From Geosiphon pyriformis (taxonomy: Eukaryota; Glomeromycota; Glomeromycetes; Archaeosporales; Geosiphonaceae), in the NCBI GenBank assembly GCA_016748015.1, contig JAAOMT010000129.1, forward strand, positions 372,001 to 436,000: DNA of 64,000 bases, read 5' to 3'. The first letter of the stretch is position 1. Each line of letters opens with the position of its first letter. The position numbers and the translations under genes were made by a program. Below the pieces are notes generated by a model. The model saw nothing but the letters and a program-made list of their open reading frames with translations. It was not told the DNA's origin and searched no databases. Shown piece after piece: positions 14,198 through 26,184 of the stretch.

Positions 14198-14825
14198 TTA
14201 CTTTAGTAGTTTTAGCCAAATTTAGATAAAACCAATAATATAACAAGTTAAAAAATTTAAATTAATTATTTAATTAAAATATCTTAATAATTTTTAAAAT
14301 TAAGAGTTTTAGTTTATATAATTAAAACAATTTTAAAATTTTAAAATTATTAAAACCACAAAATTAACTTTTTTTAAAATAATTTTAACATATTACATAT
14401 AATATTACATAAAAACAATTATATTAAGTCTAAATTTTTGGCATAAACAAAATAAATAAACAAATCAGATTTAATATTTATTTTAAATAAAAAAACATTC
14501 TTAAAATATGATTATTTTTTAATATTGTATCTTTAAAATTATATTATTATTTATTTTTATTGGTTTGTTTTCTTAATAATATTAATTTAATGTTTAAAAA
14601 ACCACTTAAACTTACAAACACAAAAACAATTTTGTAATTAAAATTGAAAAAATTATTTGTATTTATAATTATATAATTAATTATAATATTAGTTAATAAA
14701 ACAGAAACAAAAATATAATTAATTATTTTTTTAACTTTTTATTAAAATTTTTATTTAAAATAACAAATAAGTTCTTATTTATAGCTTTAGTAATAAGTAT
14801 ATTAATTAAATTAAATAAAAAAAAA
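14198..14825. repeat. AT-rich repeat, copy of 48100-48470
   Basis: No gene. Word order matches 48100-48470 (for example the block around TTAGTTTATATAA and the block TTAAAATTTTTATTTAAAAYAAYAAATAAG). It is therefore part of the same old repeat that is contiguous at 47.6-49.1 kb. Confidence 0.5.
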
Positions 14826-14907
14826 CTCTTTCTTTCTTTCGTCCAAAATTTCCAAAAAAGAGTTTAAAGTTTTTTCGAAAGAAGTTTTTTTACTATTCAG
14901 TATGATA

Positions 14908-16759
14908 AATCAAAACCATTTTTCGATTACGAGGCCACTGTTGGCTCTGTTATTGCTGTTATAAAGAAGGCTACCAAAGTTTCTGATTCTGAGGGTGGTT
15001 TTAAGATAGTTGTATCGAAAAAGAAGAGAAAGGGTTGTGTATTGACAAAGAGTGTTGATAATAGTGAGGTTGCTGATAAAGCTCTTGGTAATTGTTCATG
15101 GGGTTCTGAGATGGGTGACACTACTAAATCTGAAAGTATTAACATGGAGGAGGAGTGCTTGGTTGAGAAAACTAGTGTTGACTATGGTAAGAATGGTGCT
15201 TTCAATAGAGGGGATCCTGATCAAACGCCTAAGAGTTTGCATGTAAAGACCAAGAAGATGTTAGGGAAGCCTCTGGGTGTGATTGATTATGGTACTATCA
15301 ATGTAGACAATGACGTGTTAGATGGTTCCTTTCTTTTCCCACCCTCTTTGCCTATCAAACCATCTGTTCAAGTGCCTGTTCACAAGTCCTTTGCTTTGGA
15401 TATTAATCTTGTGGCTGTTGCTGGGAAATCATCTTAGGAGAAATTGAACTTTGTCAGAAAAATTTTCTCAGGTGTAAATGGTTTTGGGGGGGCTTCTGGT
15501 CCCTCAAAATTTGGTGGAATCATCCAGGCATCTTTCACTTCTGAAAAGGCGATAATGACGGCTGCTTAATTGGCAAATGACCGTGGTGTTGTGGTAAACA
15601 CTGATCTTAAGCGCCCCATCAACAATCATACGAATTAGGCAATTGTGTTGAAAGAAATTCCTGTGAGAACTTCCATCGAGGCAGTGCATGCAGCCATTTC
15701 TGAATTTGGGCTTATTAAGTCGATCAAAATGCAGTTGGTGGGTCTATGGCAAAAGGCAATCATCGAATTAGAAGATCAAATTCAGGCTGATCTCTTGGCG
15801 GCTAAGTGGTTTGTTCTTATTGGAAAAGATGCAGTGCATGTGGCCAGGGCCAATGTTGACAAACAAACATGGGACGCCAGAGATGAGTTTAGGGCTTTGC
15901 TTTACACTCTCCCTATGGGTACCACCACTCATGATCTTTGGGACTTCATTGGTTTGGTTGGTGGAAAAACATGTGTTATTGAACGCAGCTCTGTCAGTTA
16001 TGTCTGGGCATGCTGTGCCACTGTGTGCTTCGATTCTGAGGGTAGTCTTATTCAGGCAATGGCAAACACTCCTGTTATAAATGGCGTTGGTCTCCATTGA
16101 TCTCGTTTGACCGCTGCACTGTGTTCAATTTGCAGAAATTCTGGTCATACTTCTCTTACTTGTCATACTGCTGGTGTGTCTTCAAGTCCTAGGAGCAAAA
16201 AAGCTCCTTTTTCAGCTCAGAATCAGCTCCGTTTGGCTAAGATATATGAAAGAAAATCTGTCCCGTTTCCTGTCCTTTGGCTTTCGGTGAAAAAACCTGG
16301 GCCTCCGTGGTTGGTAAACCACTTCCGCTAGCGTCATTTAGTGGTTCAGCTCAATCTGGTTCCGTATCTTATGGTAAACCTCTTCCGACTGTTAGTGGTA
16401 AATTGGAAGACTGTTTGAAGAATATTGAAAGCAGTCTTGTCAGCCTCGCAGGATAAATTGGTGAGTTGGCTAAGAGATTGAACTTATTCGTGCTGGCAGT
16501 TTCCCAGTCTAGCCCTGGATGTCAACTGCTGGTGACCCCTTCATCACAGAATCAAGAGGAGGATATAGTGATGGAAGTGGGTTCGGATGATGCTACTAGT
16601 AACAAGACTGCTGCCATTACAGGTTCAACTGCCTCACCTGAGATTGTAAAATTGGAAAACATGTTGGAAGATCTCTCTGCTTTGGTCATGAGTCTATCGG
16701 CACACTTGAATGGTTTGGCTTTGGCAGGTGGTGCTCTTCCTTTACCTCTTTCTCAATGA
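14908..16759 (+). pseudogene. LINE ORF1 (gag-like, zinc knuckle), broken
   Basis: RNA-binding protein of the LINE. The main frame runs through 15042-15437 and 15645-16331, then shifts to the frame of 16466-16759. Stops occur at 15435 and between the pieces. A CX2CX4HX4C zinc knuckle (CSICRNSGHTSLTC) is intact at about 16120-16165. The N-terminal part is charged and Lys-rich. No ATG is certain, because the frame is already open before the first Met. Aligns along its whole length with 40162-42009. Confidence 0.8.
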
Positions 16760-16773
16760 GTGGTCTGGTGTAA

Positions 16774-19700
16774 AAATTTGCTACATGTAATGTTCGTGGG
16801 TTGAACAATCTTGCGAAGCAAGATGATGTCATTTGTTGGCATAGGAATATGGGCAATTTAGTTTCTATTTTCACTGAGTCAAAGCTTAAAGGGAAAGTTC
16901 GTCCATGGTTGGCCAACAAATTTGATGGTGTTCGGGTTTTTATTTCTGGTCTGAATTCTGGTTCTTCGGGTGCTGGGGTGTTAATTGTCATGAATTCTTC
17001 TTTAGCAAAGCACATCTGCAAGATTTCTGAGGTGTCTGGTCAGCTTCTATCTATCAAATTGTTGTTCAGAAATAAACTCTCAGTGTTTATTTTGGGAATC
17101 TATGCTGGTGCATCAGCAGTAACTCGGTTTTCTCAGGCTGGTGAGATCAACTCTCTTATTGCTAAAGCTGTTAATGAGTCCTCTTTTGTTATTCTTGGCA
17201 GTGATTTTAATGAGGATGGTTCACACAGATGTGCCAGTTTCAAGAAATATTCTGATTTGGGTTTGGTTAACTCTCTGGGGAGGAGCTCTTTTGTGAAAAC
17301 ACCTACTTGGTGCAATTCTCATGGTATTACTAAGACTATTGACTACGTGTTTGTTTTTGCTAATTTGGTTGGTGCGGTAATGGATCGTGGTGTGGATGGT
17401 GTTGAGAAATATTTTAATACTGATCACAAGGCTGTTTATGTTTCTATAGAACTGGATGGTCTGCTCAATGTTCAGCTGAACTCAATGCGCAAGCAGGCCA
17501 ATAGGGATTGTTGGAAGTATAATATCAAAAATGCCAATAAGATTAAGTGGTTGGAATTCAGGAATGCTACGGCTGCTAATGCTGTTATGTTCTTGGATGA
17601 GTTTGTTGCGGCTAACCAGTTTTCTGATCTGGATGCTATGTGAAACATTGTTCATAAGGTTGTGGTGCTTTCTGCTGGTGGGACATTCAAAAAAAAATGG
17701 TTCAAGGGTTACGATAGTGTTTTTAATAAGGTTTCATCCAGATTTCATCATCTGGAGCTGTTGGTGTCTAAGCTGGTTAGGAATTCTTGCTTGGTTTCTG
17801 GTGGGAATTTTGCTTCTTTGTTGGAGACATGGGATAAGCTTGATTCTTCTGGTGCATCAGAGGTGAAGTCTCTGTTCCTTTCAGGTTTTGGTTTTGATCA
17901 CATTCGTTCTGCACTGGCCAAAGCAAGAAAGTTGTACCATGCTTCTAAGTTGTTGGAGTCCAGACAAGCTGAGGAATCTTCAATCAAGTAAGCTATTGGT
18001 AAGAGGATGGAGAGTTTTGAACTGGACAAAGGTCACACCATTAGAAATGTTTTGGAGTGTCCCTTTCGCAAGGTGGCCTTAGATCATCTGGTTGTGGGAG
18101 ATGAGTTGGTTTTGGAGCCTGAATCTGTCAAATCAAAGGTAGATGAAATCATGAAAGATTGGACTAGGAAGCATCAGGTGATTAATGATGTCTCAGATGA
18201 TTGGTGCCTCCAATATCGGCTGCTGAAGTATGTTTTTGATGGAGCTTTTTCTGGTGTCATGTGTTCGATTGAGTATAATGAATTCCTTGGGATGGTTTCT
18301 GATCTTCCGGATGGTAAAACAGCTGGTTTGTCGGGTATTTCAAATGAGCTTTGGAAACATTGTGATAAGTCGGTTTTAGATTTGTTGTTGGTGCTCTTGA
18401 ACTCTTGTTTGTCTAGTGAATCAGTGCCCGGCCCTTGGAAGGAAGCATGGGTCTCAATGATTCCCAAACCTTATGAGTGGGAAGGTGTTTTGACAAACAC
18501 ATGTCCTATTGTCTTAATCAAAACGGCTCGTAAAATTCTCTCTAAGATCCTCTTTGACAGAATTTCTTTGGCATGCAGTACTTTTGACGTGCTTTAGGGG
18601 GACAATTTTTTGGTTCTTAAGAGCACATCAATCCAGTCTTCTATTTTTGCAGTTGGATCGGTGGTCGAGGATGCTTTGGAAAAAAACAGGAAGCTCTGGC
18701 TGGTTCTACAGAACATGCGAAAGACGTATAACTCAGTTGGCTGGGAGCATCTCAAAAAGAGTTTGGTTAGGGTTAAGATGTGTAACAAATTTATTTTGTT
18801 TTTTAGTGGTATTTATGGGGATTGTACTAACTGAGTTATGACTGATTTTGGATTGACTAGTGGTTATCATGTGCACGATGGTTTGAACCAGGGAGAGGTC
18901 TTTTCTCCTCTTCTCTGGCGCATATTTTATGATCCTCTTTTGTGTGAAGTCAAAAAACAGGAGAGTGTATGTGGGTATAGGTTGAATTCTCACTTTGTTT
19001 CCAAGAATAGTCGTTCCGAATTCCATGCTGGGTTTTCTTCTTTTTTTGCCACTAGTGCTTTTGTTGATGATACGATTTGGGTTGACAGCAGTCAGACAGC
19101 TACTCAACATATTTTCAATGTTGCTAGTAAATTTTTTCGTGTCAATAACATCTCTATTAATAATGACAAAACAGTAGCCATTCTTATCAATAACAGAGTT
19201 AGCAATCCCTCTCTTTCTATCAGCAGTTCGCCCATTTCTATTGCCAAAAAGGGAGAATCTCACCAATATCTGGACATTTTCATATTGACTGAAGGTCTTT
19301 TGAAGCCTAACTTGATTAAGGCACATTTGGATGTTTGCTTTTTCACCAATCTGATGTTGAGAAAGGTAGTCTCAGATAAGCAGTTCTTGTATTTGGTGTC
19401 AGCAGTTCTGTTTTCAATAGTCAGCTATAGAACTCAGTTCAGTTTTATTCCTGTTGGCATGTGCAACAAGTAGGATGCTCTGATTCGTAAAGGCTTAAAG
19501 CTCAAGTCTGGTTTGCCGCTTGATTTCTCTAATGATGTGATTTATCACCCTTCGTTTTATGGTTTAAAGTCATTTTTTCAGGTTTAATCTGAGAGCAAGA
19601 TTGCTTCCCTTATCGGTTTTGCAAACTCTGGTGGTATTTTGGGTCATTTGTTTTCCCACAGGTCTCATGACTTGCAAGTTCTGTGTTGGCGTCTTGTTTA

Positions 19701-21442
19701 TCCATTGAGTTCTCCTGTTTGTATTCATGTCAGTGCATCTAATAACTTTTTGACAGGCATGATTCGTGTTCTTCTCGATTGCAGTGTGTCTCTGGGTGGC
19801 TCTTTAGTTAGTTCCTTTCGATCTCATGGTGAAGTGCCTATGTCTGAAGTTCTGGGTGAGTCAAGGTTTCTCAGGTTTCTCCCTTCCCTTCAGTGGTATG
19901 GTATTGCCTTTGTGGATCAACTTTGTGACCGTCATGGTGCTGTCTTTAGTTGGTACACTTTCAAGAGGTGGAAGAGATTGGACCTCTGTAGTCCAGTTCC
20001 TGAGTGGTTTAAGCTTTCTGTTTTGTTTCTCAATAGTGTGGAACCTTCTTACACTCAGTCTTTAGTTTTGGGTAATAGTGAGCCTTTGAACATTCTTGAG
20101 TCTGGTGATTTTGTATCTGTTTGTGATCATCTCTTGACAACTGGTGCTAACAGCCTGTCAGTATATACGGATAGGTCCCTTAGTAATCTAGGCACGGTTG
20201 ACTGTAGAGCTGGTGCTGCTGTTTTTTTTGAGGACATTGGTTTGAGTTTGAGTGTTAGTGTGTTGGGTTTGATGTCGTCTACTTTGGCAGAATTGCAGGC
20301 CGTTGCCTTGGCTATGGAGTGTGTTTTCTTATCAAGCTCTGTTTGTTTGTTCTTGGATACAATTGGCTTTGGATGCTTGCAGGTCAGAGTTGAGTCTGGT
20401 GTATCCCAATTATCATAATTAGTGTTGGGTCAAACATTATCATATTGTCAACATAATTTGCAGTAAGAAGTTGAGAGTTAGCTTTCACAAGATAAAAGGT
20501 CATTCTGGTGTTTCGGAAAATGAGCGTACTGACGCGATTGCTGGTGCCGCTTCTCTCTCCAATTGGTATCTTCCCCCTCGCTTGAATGAGCATTTCTTGT
20601 CAGCTGATGGTAGTATTGTTTCTGGAAATTTGAGGCATTTTGTATGTAATATTTATCATTCTATTTGTCATGCACAATGGGAGGTTGGTTCTGATTCTGG
20701 GGTTTTGGTGGGCAGTTTGTCTTCTGAGGTTGATTGGCCCTGCTCATCATTGGTATGACATCCTGATTTGCACATGGCAGCAAGTTTCACCAGCAGGTCT
20801 ACGTCCAGTATGTGTACTTACTTTATGAAGTCTTTACACCATTAGCTGCCAGTTGCTGTTTGAAAATGCCTCTATGATAGACGTTATTCTAGCATGTTGT
20901 GCTTGTATTGTGGTGAGGTGGAGGTGTCGGATCATGTGTTCTCTTGCAAGGTTGATGGGTCTGTTAGATGTCAGTTGTTGGAGTCTTATGTAGGGTCCTG
21001 AAAGGTGATTTCTGGTTCCTCTCATTCTTCTTTGGGTATATTACAGCTGTTATCATCCAGTGTTTCTGATTCTTCTGTGTCCACAGCTCTTTTTAAGGGC
21101 TTTGTTTTCAATGGTTGGTTTTGTGAGGCTGTTTTCGTCTTTCATGACTTCAAGATTGCTGTTTTGGAGATTGTCAAGTTTGTGCACTCTCTTGGTCTTG
21201 CTTTCAGAGAGGAAGTCTGGTCAGTCTGTGCTAAGTATTGTACATATATGGAAAAGAATGGACTGATCCCACTAGATGGTTTGGCCGGTGTCTCAGTTCA
21301 TGGTTTGGCTTCGAGGTTCTCTGCAGGGATAGTTAGGTTACTTGGTGTCACTAATGCTTTAGGTATTCATTTTGGTTTTCACAAGTCTTGCTTGTTCTTT
21401 TCGGGTATAGGTGATTCGGTGTCAGTTCATATAGCTGTGTAG
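16774..21442 (+). pseudogene. LINE ORF2 (endonuclease-RT-RNase H), broken
   Basis: One frame holds 16801-17643, 17662-17991, 18007-18597, 18610-18834, 18838-19473 and 19639-20418, separated by single stops. A shift near 20400 moves the rest (20471-20758, 21005-21442) into another frame. Domains in order: AP endonuclease (ATCNVRG at the start, LGSDFNE, TDHKAV); reverse transcriptase, with LPDGKTAGLSGISNELW and the catalytic FVDD box intact at about 19060-19071; RNase H (VYTDRSL..GAAVFF, TLAELQAVALA); and a C-terminal CLYCGEVEVSDHVFSC-type motif near 20900. The element cannot make a full protein but keeps the RT aspartates, unlike the copy at 40 kb. Confidence 0.85.
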
Positions 21443-21578
21443 TGTTGTTCTGATCGGCCCGAGTGGCTGGTCATATGTAGATAGTGCATGATTCATGTCT
21501 AATTTAGATCGATTCCTTGATATATAGTGCTAGGTTGTGTTTAGACCTCACTCGTAAAATAAAATAAAATAAAAAAAT

Positions 21579-21939
21579 TAAATTAATTTATGTATATTAT
21601 TAAAAAAATATCTATCTATAATTCTAAAATTAAAACCAAAAAATTGTTTTTAAATATCAATTTAACAAATAAAAAAAGCTTTACAATCTTATAAACTTTA
21701 AATATATATAAGCTAAATTAATATTTATAATAATTATAATATTAAAACTTATATAATTGGTTTTTAAATTAAAAATAAAATACATAACTTTTTAAATTTA
21801 TGTTTTAATTATAACCAAATTTTATTTTTTTTGTAATAATAAATAGCAGATTATTTGATTTATTATATTATTTAATAATATTTAATTATTTAATAAGATT
21901 GTTTATTTTTAAATATTATATATATATATATATTTTATT
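21579..21939. repeat. AT-rich repeat, copy of 48520-48870
   Basis: Matches 48520-48870 in word order, including TATAATATTAAAACTTATATAATTGGTTTTTAAAT. The match stops at the edge of the minus-strand LINE and resumes at 24250, so the LINE interrupts it. Confidence 0.55.
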
Positions 21940-24245
21940 TTTATAAGTACAGCCCAACTACTATTTAGTATACAAAAACAAAGTAAATGAATCAAACTAA
22001 ATGTGGTTCATGTGCTTACTACATGTGACTGGCTACTCAAATAAATCAAGATAATACTACACACCTATTAGAACTCTTATACTACTGTCCAAACCAGAAA
22101 AAAACAAACATGGCTTGTACAAACCAAAACTAACAGCAAAAAATTTGACTAGACCAAGTAAATGAGCCACTTCTTCTGACAGCAAACAGAATCTACTACA
22201 CAACAGATTAGGCACTACATCTATATTACACACCAAGCCAGATTTTTTCATCAGAGTCCTAAACTTAAATCTCAACAATTACAACTTATTACAATGCTTA
22301 TTAACAAAGTAATGAACAAAGTCTGCTATTACTTGAAGAGCTTTTTTTTTATTCTTAAAATGCAATACTATCTCCTTTACCCAATTTTTTAGAACAAAAT
22401 CTTTGCACAAGATTGTATAAACACTAATATTTAAAGTCTTAACAAAGAGAGTATAAAGCACTAAAGAAGAAGTTGGAGAGTAACTCTCAATTAAAGATTT
22501 TCACAAACCAATATAATCCAAAATAATTTCAGAGCATATAGAAACATTTTTTATGCAGATAAAAACATGATCAGACAGCTCCACATTACTACACATTAAG
22601 CATAAAACACCTGAATACTTTCTGTTATACAGTCTTTTATGGACAGTCACTAGCAATCTTTTATGAATGACTTTCATCAAATATGTTTGCAGTATAGCTG
22701 ACTTCTTGTTGGTGAAACCAGTCAACATATGAGAATTTGGATGCCAAATTGAAACAATACAATTCCAATTAATGTGTTGGATAAAGGAACTCTTCAAGAT
22801 ATCAACACTCAAATCTGCTTCTTATAATATCCAACAAACAGTTCAATAGACATTACAAACAAAATGACAGACATTGCCTAAAATCACCTGACCATTTACC
22901 ATAAGAACTTTTTTGTGAACTCCAAGAGGAAGAACCAAATGTGATCCAGCAGCTACACAGACAATAGCATCAGCCTAATCATTATCCATGTCTTTCGAAT
23001 GGCCTTTCACCTTCACTTATCTTACAGAAATGTTTTTTAACTTAATTAAATTGGCAATATGACATCTTTCTATTTAACACCTATTCCAAAAGTCAGATTA
23101 ACATCAACTATATTCTAATAAACATGCATCCAACTATCCATGTGTAAGACCACTAAACAAGATAAAAGAATACATTCTAGAGTTAAAGCAATTGCTTATA
23201 ATTCAGACAATGTTAAAGCCAACAAGTCACTTATTTAAACACTCACACCAATCCCAATATCAAAAAAATATGCTATTGCACCACTAAAAATCTGTAAAGT
23301 TCCCAAATTTTTTAATGACCCATTAGTGTAAACATTAATTGCTCTTCCTCATATCTTGTGCAATCATTCACATACTTCCAAAAATTCAGTAAAGAGCAGG
23401 AAGTTTGAACTGTCTAAATAAGCACCAACATTGGAGGACTCTACCAAAAGATTATTTATAAACATATATGCTTTTTTAAACTATAGAGAAATGAGACCCT
23501 TTAAACACAATCTCTTTTAATGTTAAAAAGTTCTCTAATTTATAACCAAACTATTTTTGTCCAGTAAAATATTCCCAAAAACAACATCAAATTGCTTCAA
23601 AGAATAGACTATATTAAAATAAAAAGCATGTTCCAATATTTTGGACATTGAATAGTGGTCAAGTGTACAAAATGCATTAGACAAATTATTAGCCAAGAAC
23701 ATCCTAGTGTCCAAAAAGATCTTCATAATGCCAGCCAAAAAGTTATTTCTCAGATTAACTTTTAACTTGGCAGGAAACTGCAAAGGATCCAGAGGTGCTT
23801 ACTCTAAAACCTGCAAATCTAAAGCATAGTACTCAAAAAACTGGCCAAGAATACTAAAAACATTAGAAAACTCAATAACTGAAGCTATTTTGGCTTTAGT
23901 CTGGATCTGTTTGAAAGATTTCAAATCATATAAAGAAGAGTAATGCAAAACTTTATTAGAAAAATCTTTTGACAAATTTGCTTTAAACTTGAGCTCTTTT
24001 TTTATCAAAATATCTTATTTGTAATATACACTCTTGGATACAAAGCTAAATTGCATACAATAACTAATAATAGATTGTAAAACTACCAAAACCAGATAAG
24101 AAAACTACTTATTTGACACTGCTTTCCTGAGAATTATATTCGAAAAAAACTTCATGTTTGAATGAATCTTGACAAGACTCAGATTAGATGGACTTTTCTT
24201 AGACAAAAAGATATTCAGATATCAGTGAAATTTCTCACATTATAT
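21940..24245 (-). mobile_element. 5'-truncated LINE, minus strand, decayed
   Basis: On the minus strand it runs from the end of the RT domain (FFSNIILRKAV.. near 24150) through RNase H to the 3' UTR near 21960. Open pieces are at 24008-23799, 23783-23535, 22812-22501, 22461-22279 and 22278-22057. The piece at 22812 keeps WHPNSHMLTGFTN and CLMCSNVELSDHVFIC. The 3' UTR is of the second tail type (as at 31978-32114). Many Gln and Trp positions have become stops. Confidence 0.85.
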
Positions 24246-25150
24246 ATTACAAATTTTTGAATGTAATTAGTTATTAAAAAAGAGAAATATTTAATCTTAA
24301 AACCAATTTAAAACTGTTAACTTTTATTATTAGTTTTATTATAATTTTAGACAAATTTTTTATGTTTAACTTTAATTTAATAATATTTTAAAAACCCAAA
24401 AAACTACAAATTAAAACAATTTTATTGCTAATAATTATATTTAAACTCTTTTTTATTATTATATTATCTATTTAATCTTGTAATAAGAAAGTTATTAATA
24501 ACTTATATTTAAAACAAAGCTAAAAAACCATTAATATAAGTGTATTTAATTTTTTTACTAACTTGTTAACTTGTTTTACAAAGCCATAAAACTGTATTTT
24601 AAATTAACAAATCTTAAATCAATATTATTATAAATTTTGTAATCAAAAATGAATTAAAAGTTAAAAAAACACTAAAAAAAAGAAAAATAAAACACTATTA
24701 GTTATTTGGATTTATGTTTTATTACCAAAAAAACAAATTAAGAAATAAAAATTTGTTTTTAGCATAAATTCATATCAAGTACTGTTTATCTAAATTTAAT
24801 AAATTAACCAACAGATTTCTTATTAAATATACAAAATAATAATATATGACCAAAATAATTACAACCAGTATATTTTTGTATAAATAAATCTGTTTAGCAC
24901 AAACTAATATTCTTGAAAATTAGAATTGACCAAATAATAATAGCTTTGATCTTTTTAGCAATAATAATGCTTTTTTTAAGCAATACACATTTTTATGCAT
25001 ATTACTATTAATTATAATATATATATGAATATATAAATTATTTTAGTATTTAGAAAAGTAAAAGGAGTAATAAACTGATTGTTAAAACAAAAAGAAATAT
25101 TGTTATTATTATTTATTTTTTGGGTTTTATAAGAAGAGATAATCGAAGAT
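24246..25150. repeat. AT-rich repeat continuing from 21939
   Basis: From 24270 to about 24440 it matches 48890-49060 (GAAAAATATTTAATYTTAAAACYAATTTAAAACT and TTTTTTATGTTTAA). The remainder is A/T-rich with no recognised gene. Confidence 0.5.
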
Positions 25151-25411
25151 TTATCTTAATTATTATTACAGTCAACTTTTTTTAAAAGCGCGTCGTCGGA
25201 ACCGAAAATGTGGATTTAAAAAATAGTTTTTTGAATACTAGATCACATAATTTGAGACTAGAAAAGAGCATGCATTTAAAGAGAAATTGCACTTATAAAG
25301 GTTGGATTTAGGAAGAGTTGAGTCTATTATTTAATATTTATCTAAATAGTAACATGTAATTCCATCTTTTCACGTGATTAAAGAGTAGATAAATTCCGAT
25401 CCCCAAGTAAA

Positions 25412-25417
25412 ACGCGT
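25412..25417. promoter_or_regulatory. possible MluI cell-cycle box (MCB) upstream of the RPA subunit gene
   Basis: ACGCGT lies 37 bp upstream of the ATG. In ascomycetes this site binds MBF and drives G1/S expression of replication genes. The same hexamer also occurs several times in the coding and intronic sequence of the desaturase and once in LYS1 here, so chance occurrence is quite possible. A CACGTG palindrome lies nearby at about 25371. Confidence 0.35.
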
Positions 25418-25453
25418 CAAATGTTTTAACATACCACATTCAGATTCTTTGAT

Positions 25454-26029
25454 ATGGAAAACGTTCGCCCACGATTATCCGCTGCACAACTTTCGACCAA
25501 CCGAGGTCAATTAGTTACTATAGTTGGTCGTATAGTAGAAGTTTGTAACATTTTATTAATTTTTTGAGTTTTTACTACTCAATTGGTAAAGAAAAACTTT
25601 TTTCCCACTTAAGTTGAAATTTATGCACTTTTATAATAAACCAGTCAACTTCAGGTAAGGCTATATTGCAAGCGCATGACAAAGGGATAGTGAACATAAA
25701 AACAATACAGGTGAGGTAAAAGGGAGAGAAGCCTTTACGTCGGTTTTTCTTAATCAACTAGGTTCTTTGAACTTAAATTTTCTCCTCCGTTAACGTAGGA
25801 TCAAAACTTCCAGCAAGGGTTTGTGGAGGTTGTTGGTCGCGTTATGGATGATTTGACGGTTGAAGAACTCAACTCGATTAATCTCGGGGATAATTTTGGT
25901 AAGGAAGCGATTTTTCGCAAATTATGGTTTTTTTAATATTAAAATGTCCGGGCATCTTTCAAAGACATAGATCTTTATGCTGATGTGATAGAAATTTCAA
26001 AGAAATATCCAAGTCTGATGGGATTATAA
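25454..26029 (+). CDS. RPA3: replication protein A small (14-kDa type) subunit
   Basis: Smallest subunit of the heterotrimeric single-strand DNA-binding complex used in replication, repair and recombination. Four exons: 25454-25540, 25645-25710, 25799-25898, 25965-26029, in frame, 105 aa. This is close to the roughly 104 aa of the fission yeast protein and shorter than the human protein (121 aa). It is essentially one OB fold. Visible family blocks are RPRLSAAQL at the N-terminus, VTIVGRIVE (strand 1), the AILQAHDKG turn, GFVEVVGRV, the INLGDNF loop and the C-terminal helix DLYADVIEISKKYPSL that packs into the trimer bundle. Its 3' end lies 155 bp from that of the deacetylase gene, tail to tail. 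A possible MCB element lies just upstream. Confidence 0.9.
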
Positions 26030-26184
26030 GGAGCTATACCCTCTGCAGATCTTTCGCCATTTAAGAGAGGTAACCATCTAGAATTTTTAAATTTATAATT
26101 ATAATACATATATTTCGGTCTCTCGGAGCCGCCTTCGGTCGTTGTGTTGCGCTTTACAAGGAATGGAGTTTTCAAAGTGTCTAA

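Larger units (their letters stand above)
14826..21578 (+). mobile_element. near full-length LINE retrotransposon, inactive copy
   Basis: About 6.75 kb, from a CTTTCTTTC-rich 5' end shared with the copy at 40084 to an (AAAAT)n tail. It encodes ORF1 (zinc knuckle) and ORF2 (AP endonuclease, RT, RNase H, C-terminal cysteine motif). Both frames carry stops and shifts. The combination with RNase H is found in Tad1/I-type elements; the exact clade was not determined. Confidence 0.92.

Noticed and set aside
25975-26175. Minus-strand 66-codon ORF between RPA3 and HDA1
   Set aside because: Overlaps the last RPA3 exon and the HDA1 3' UTR; no family similarity.
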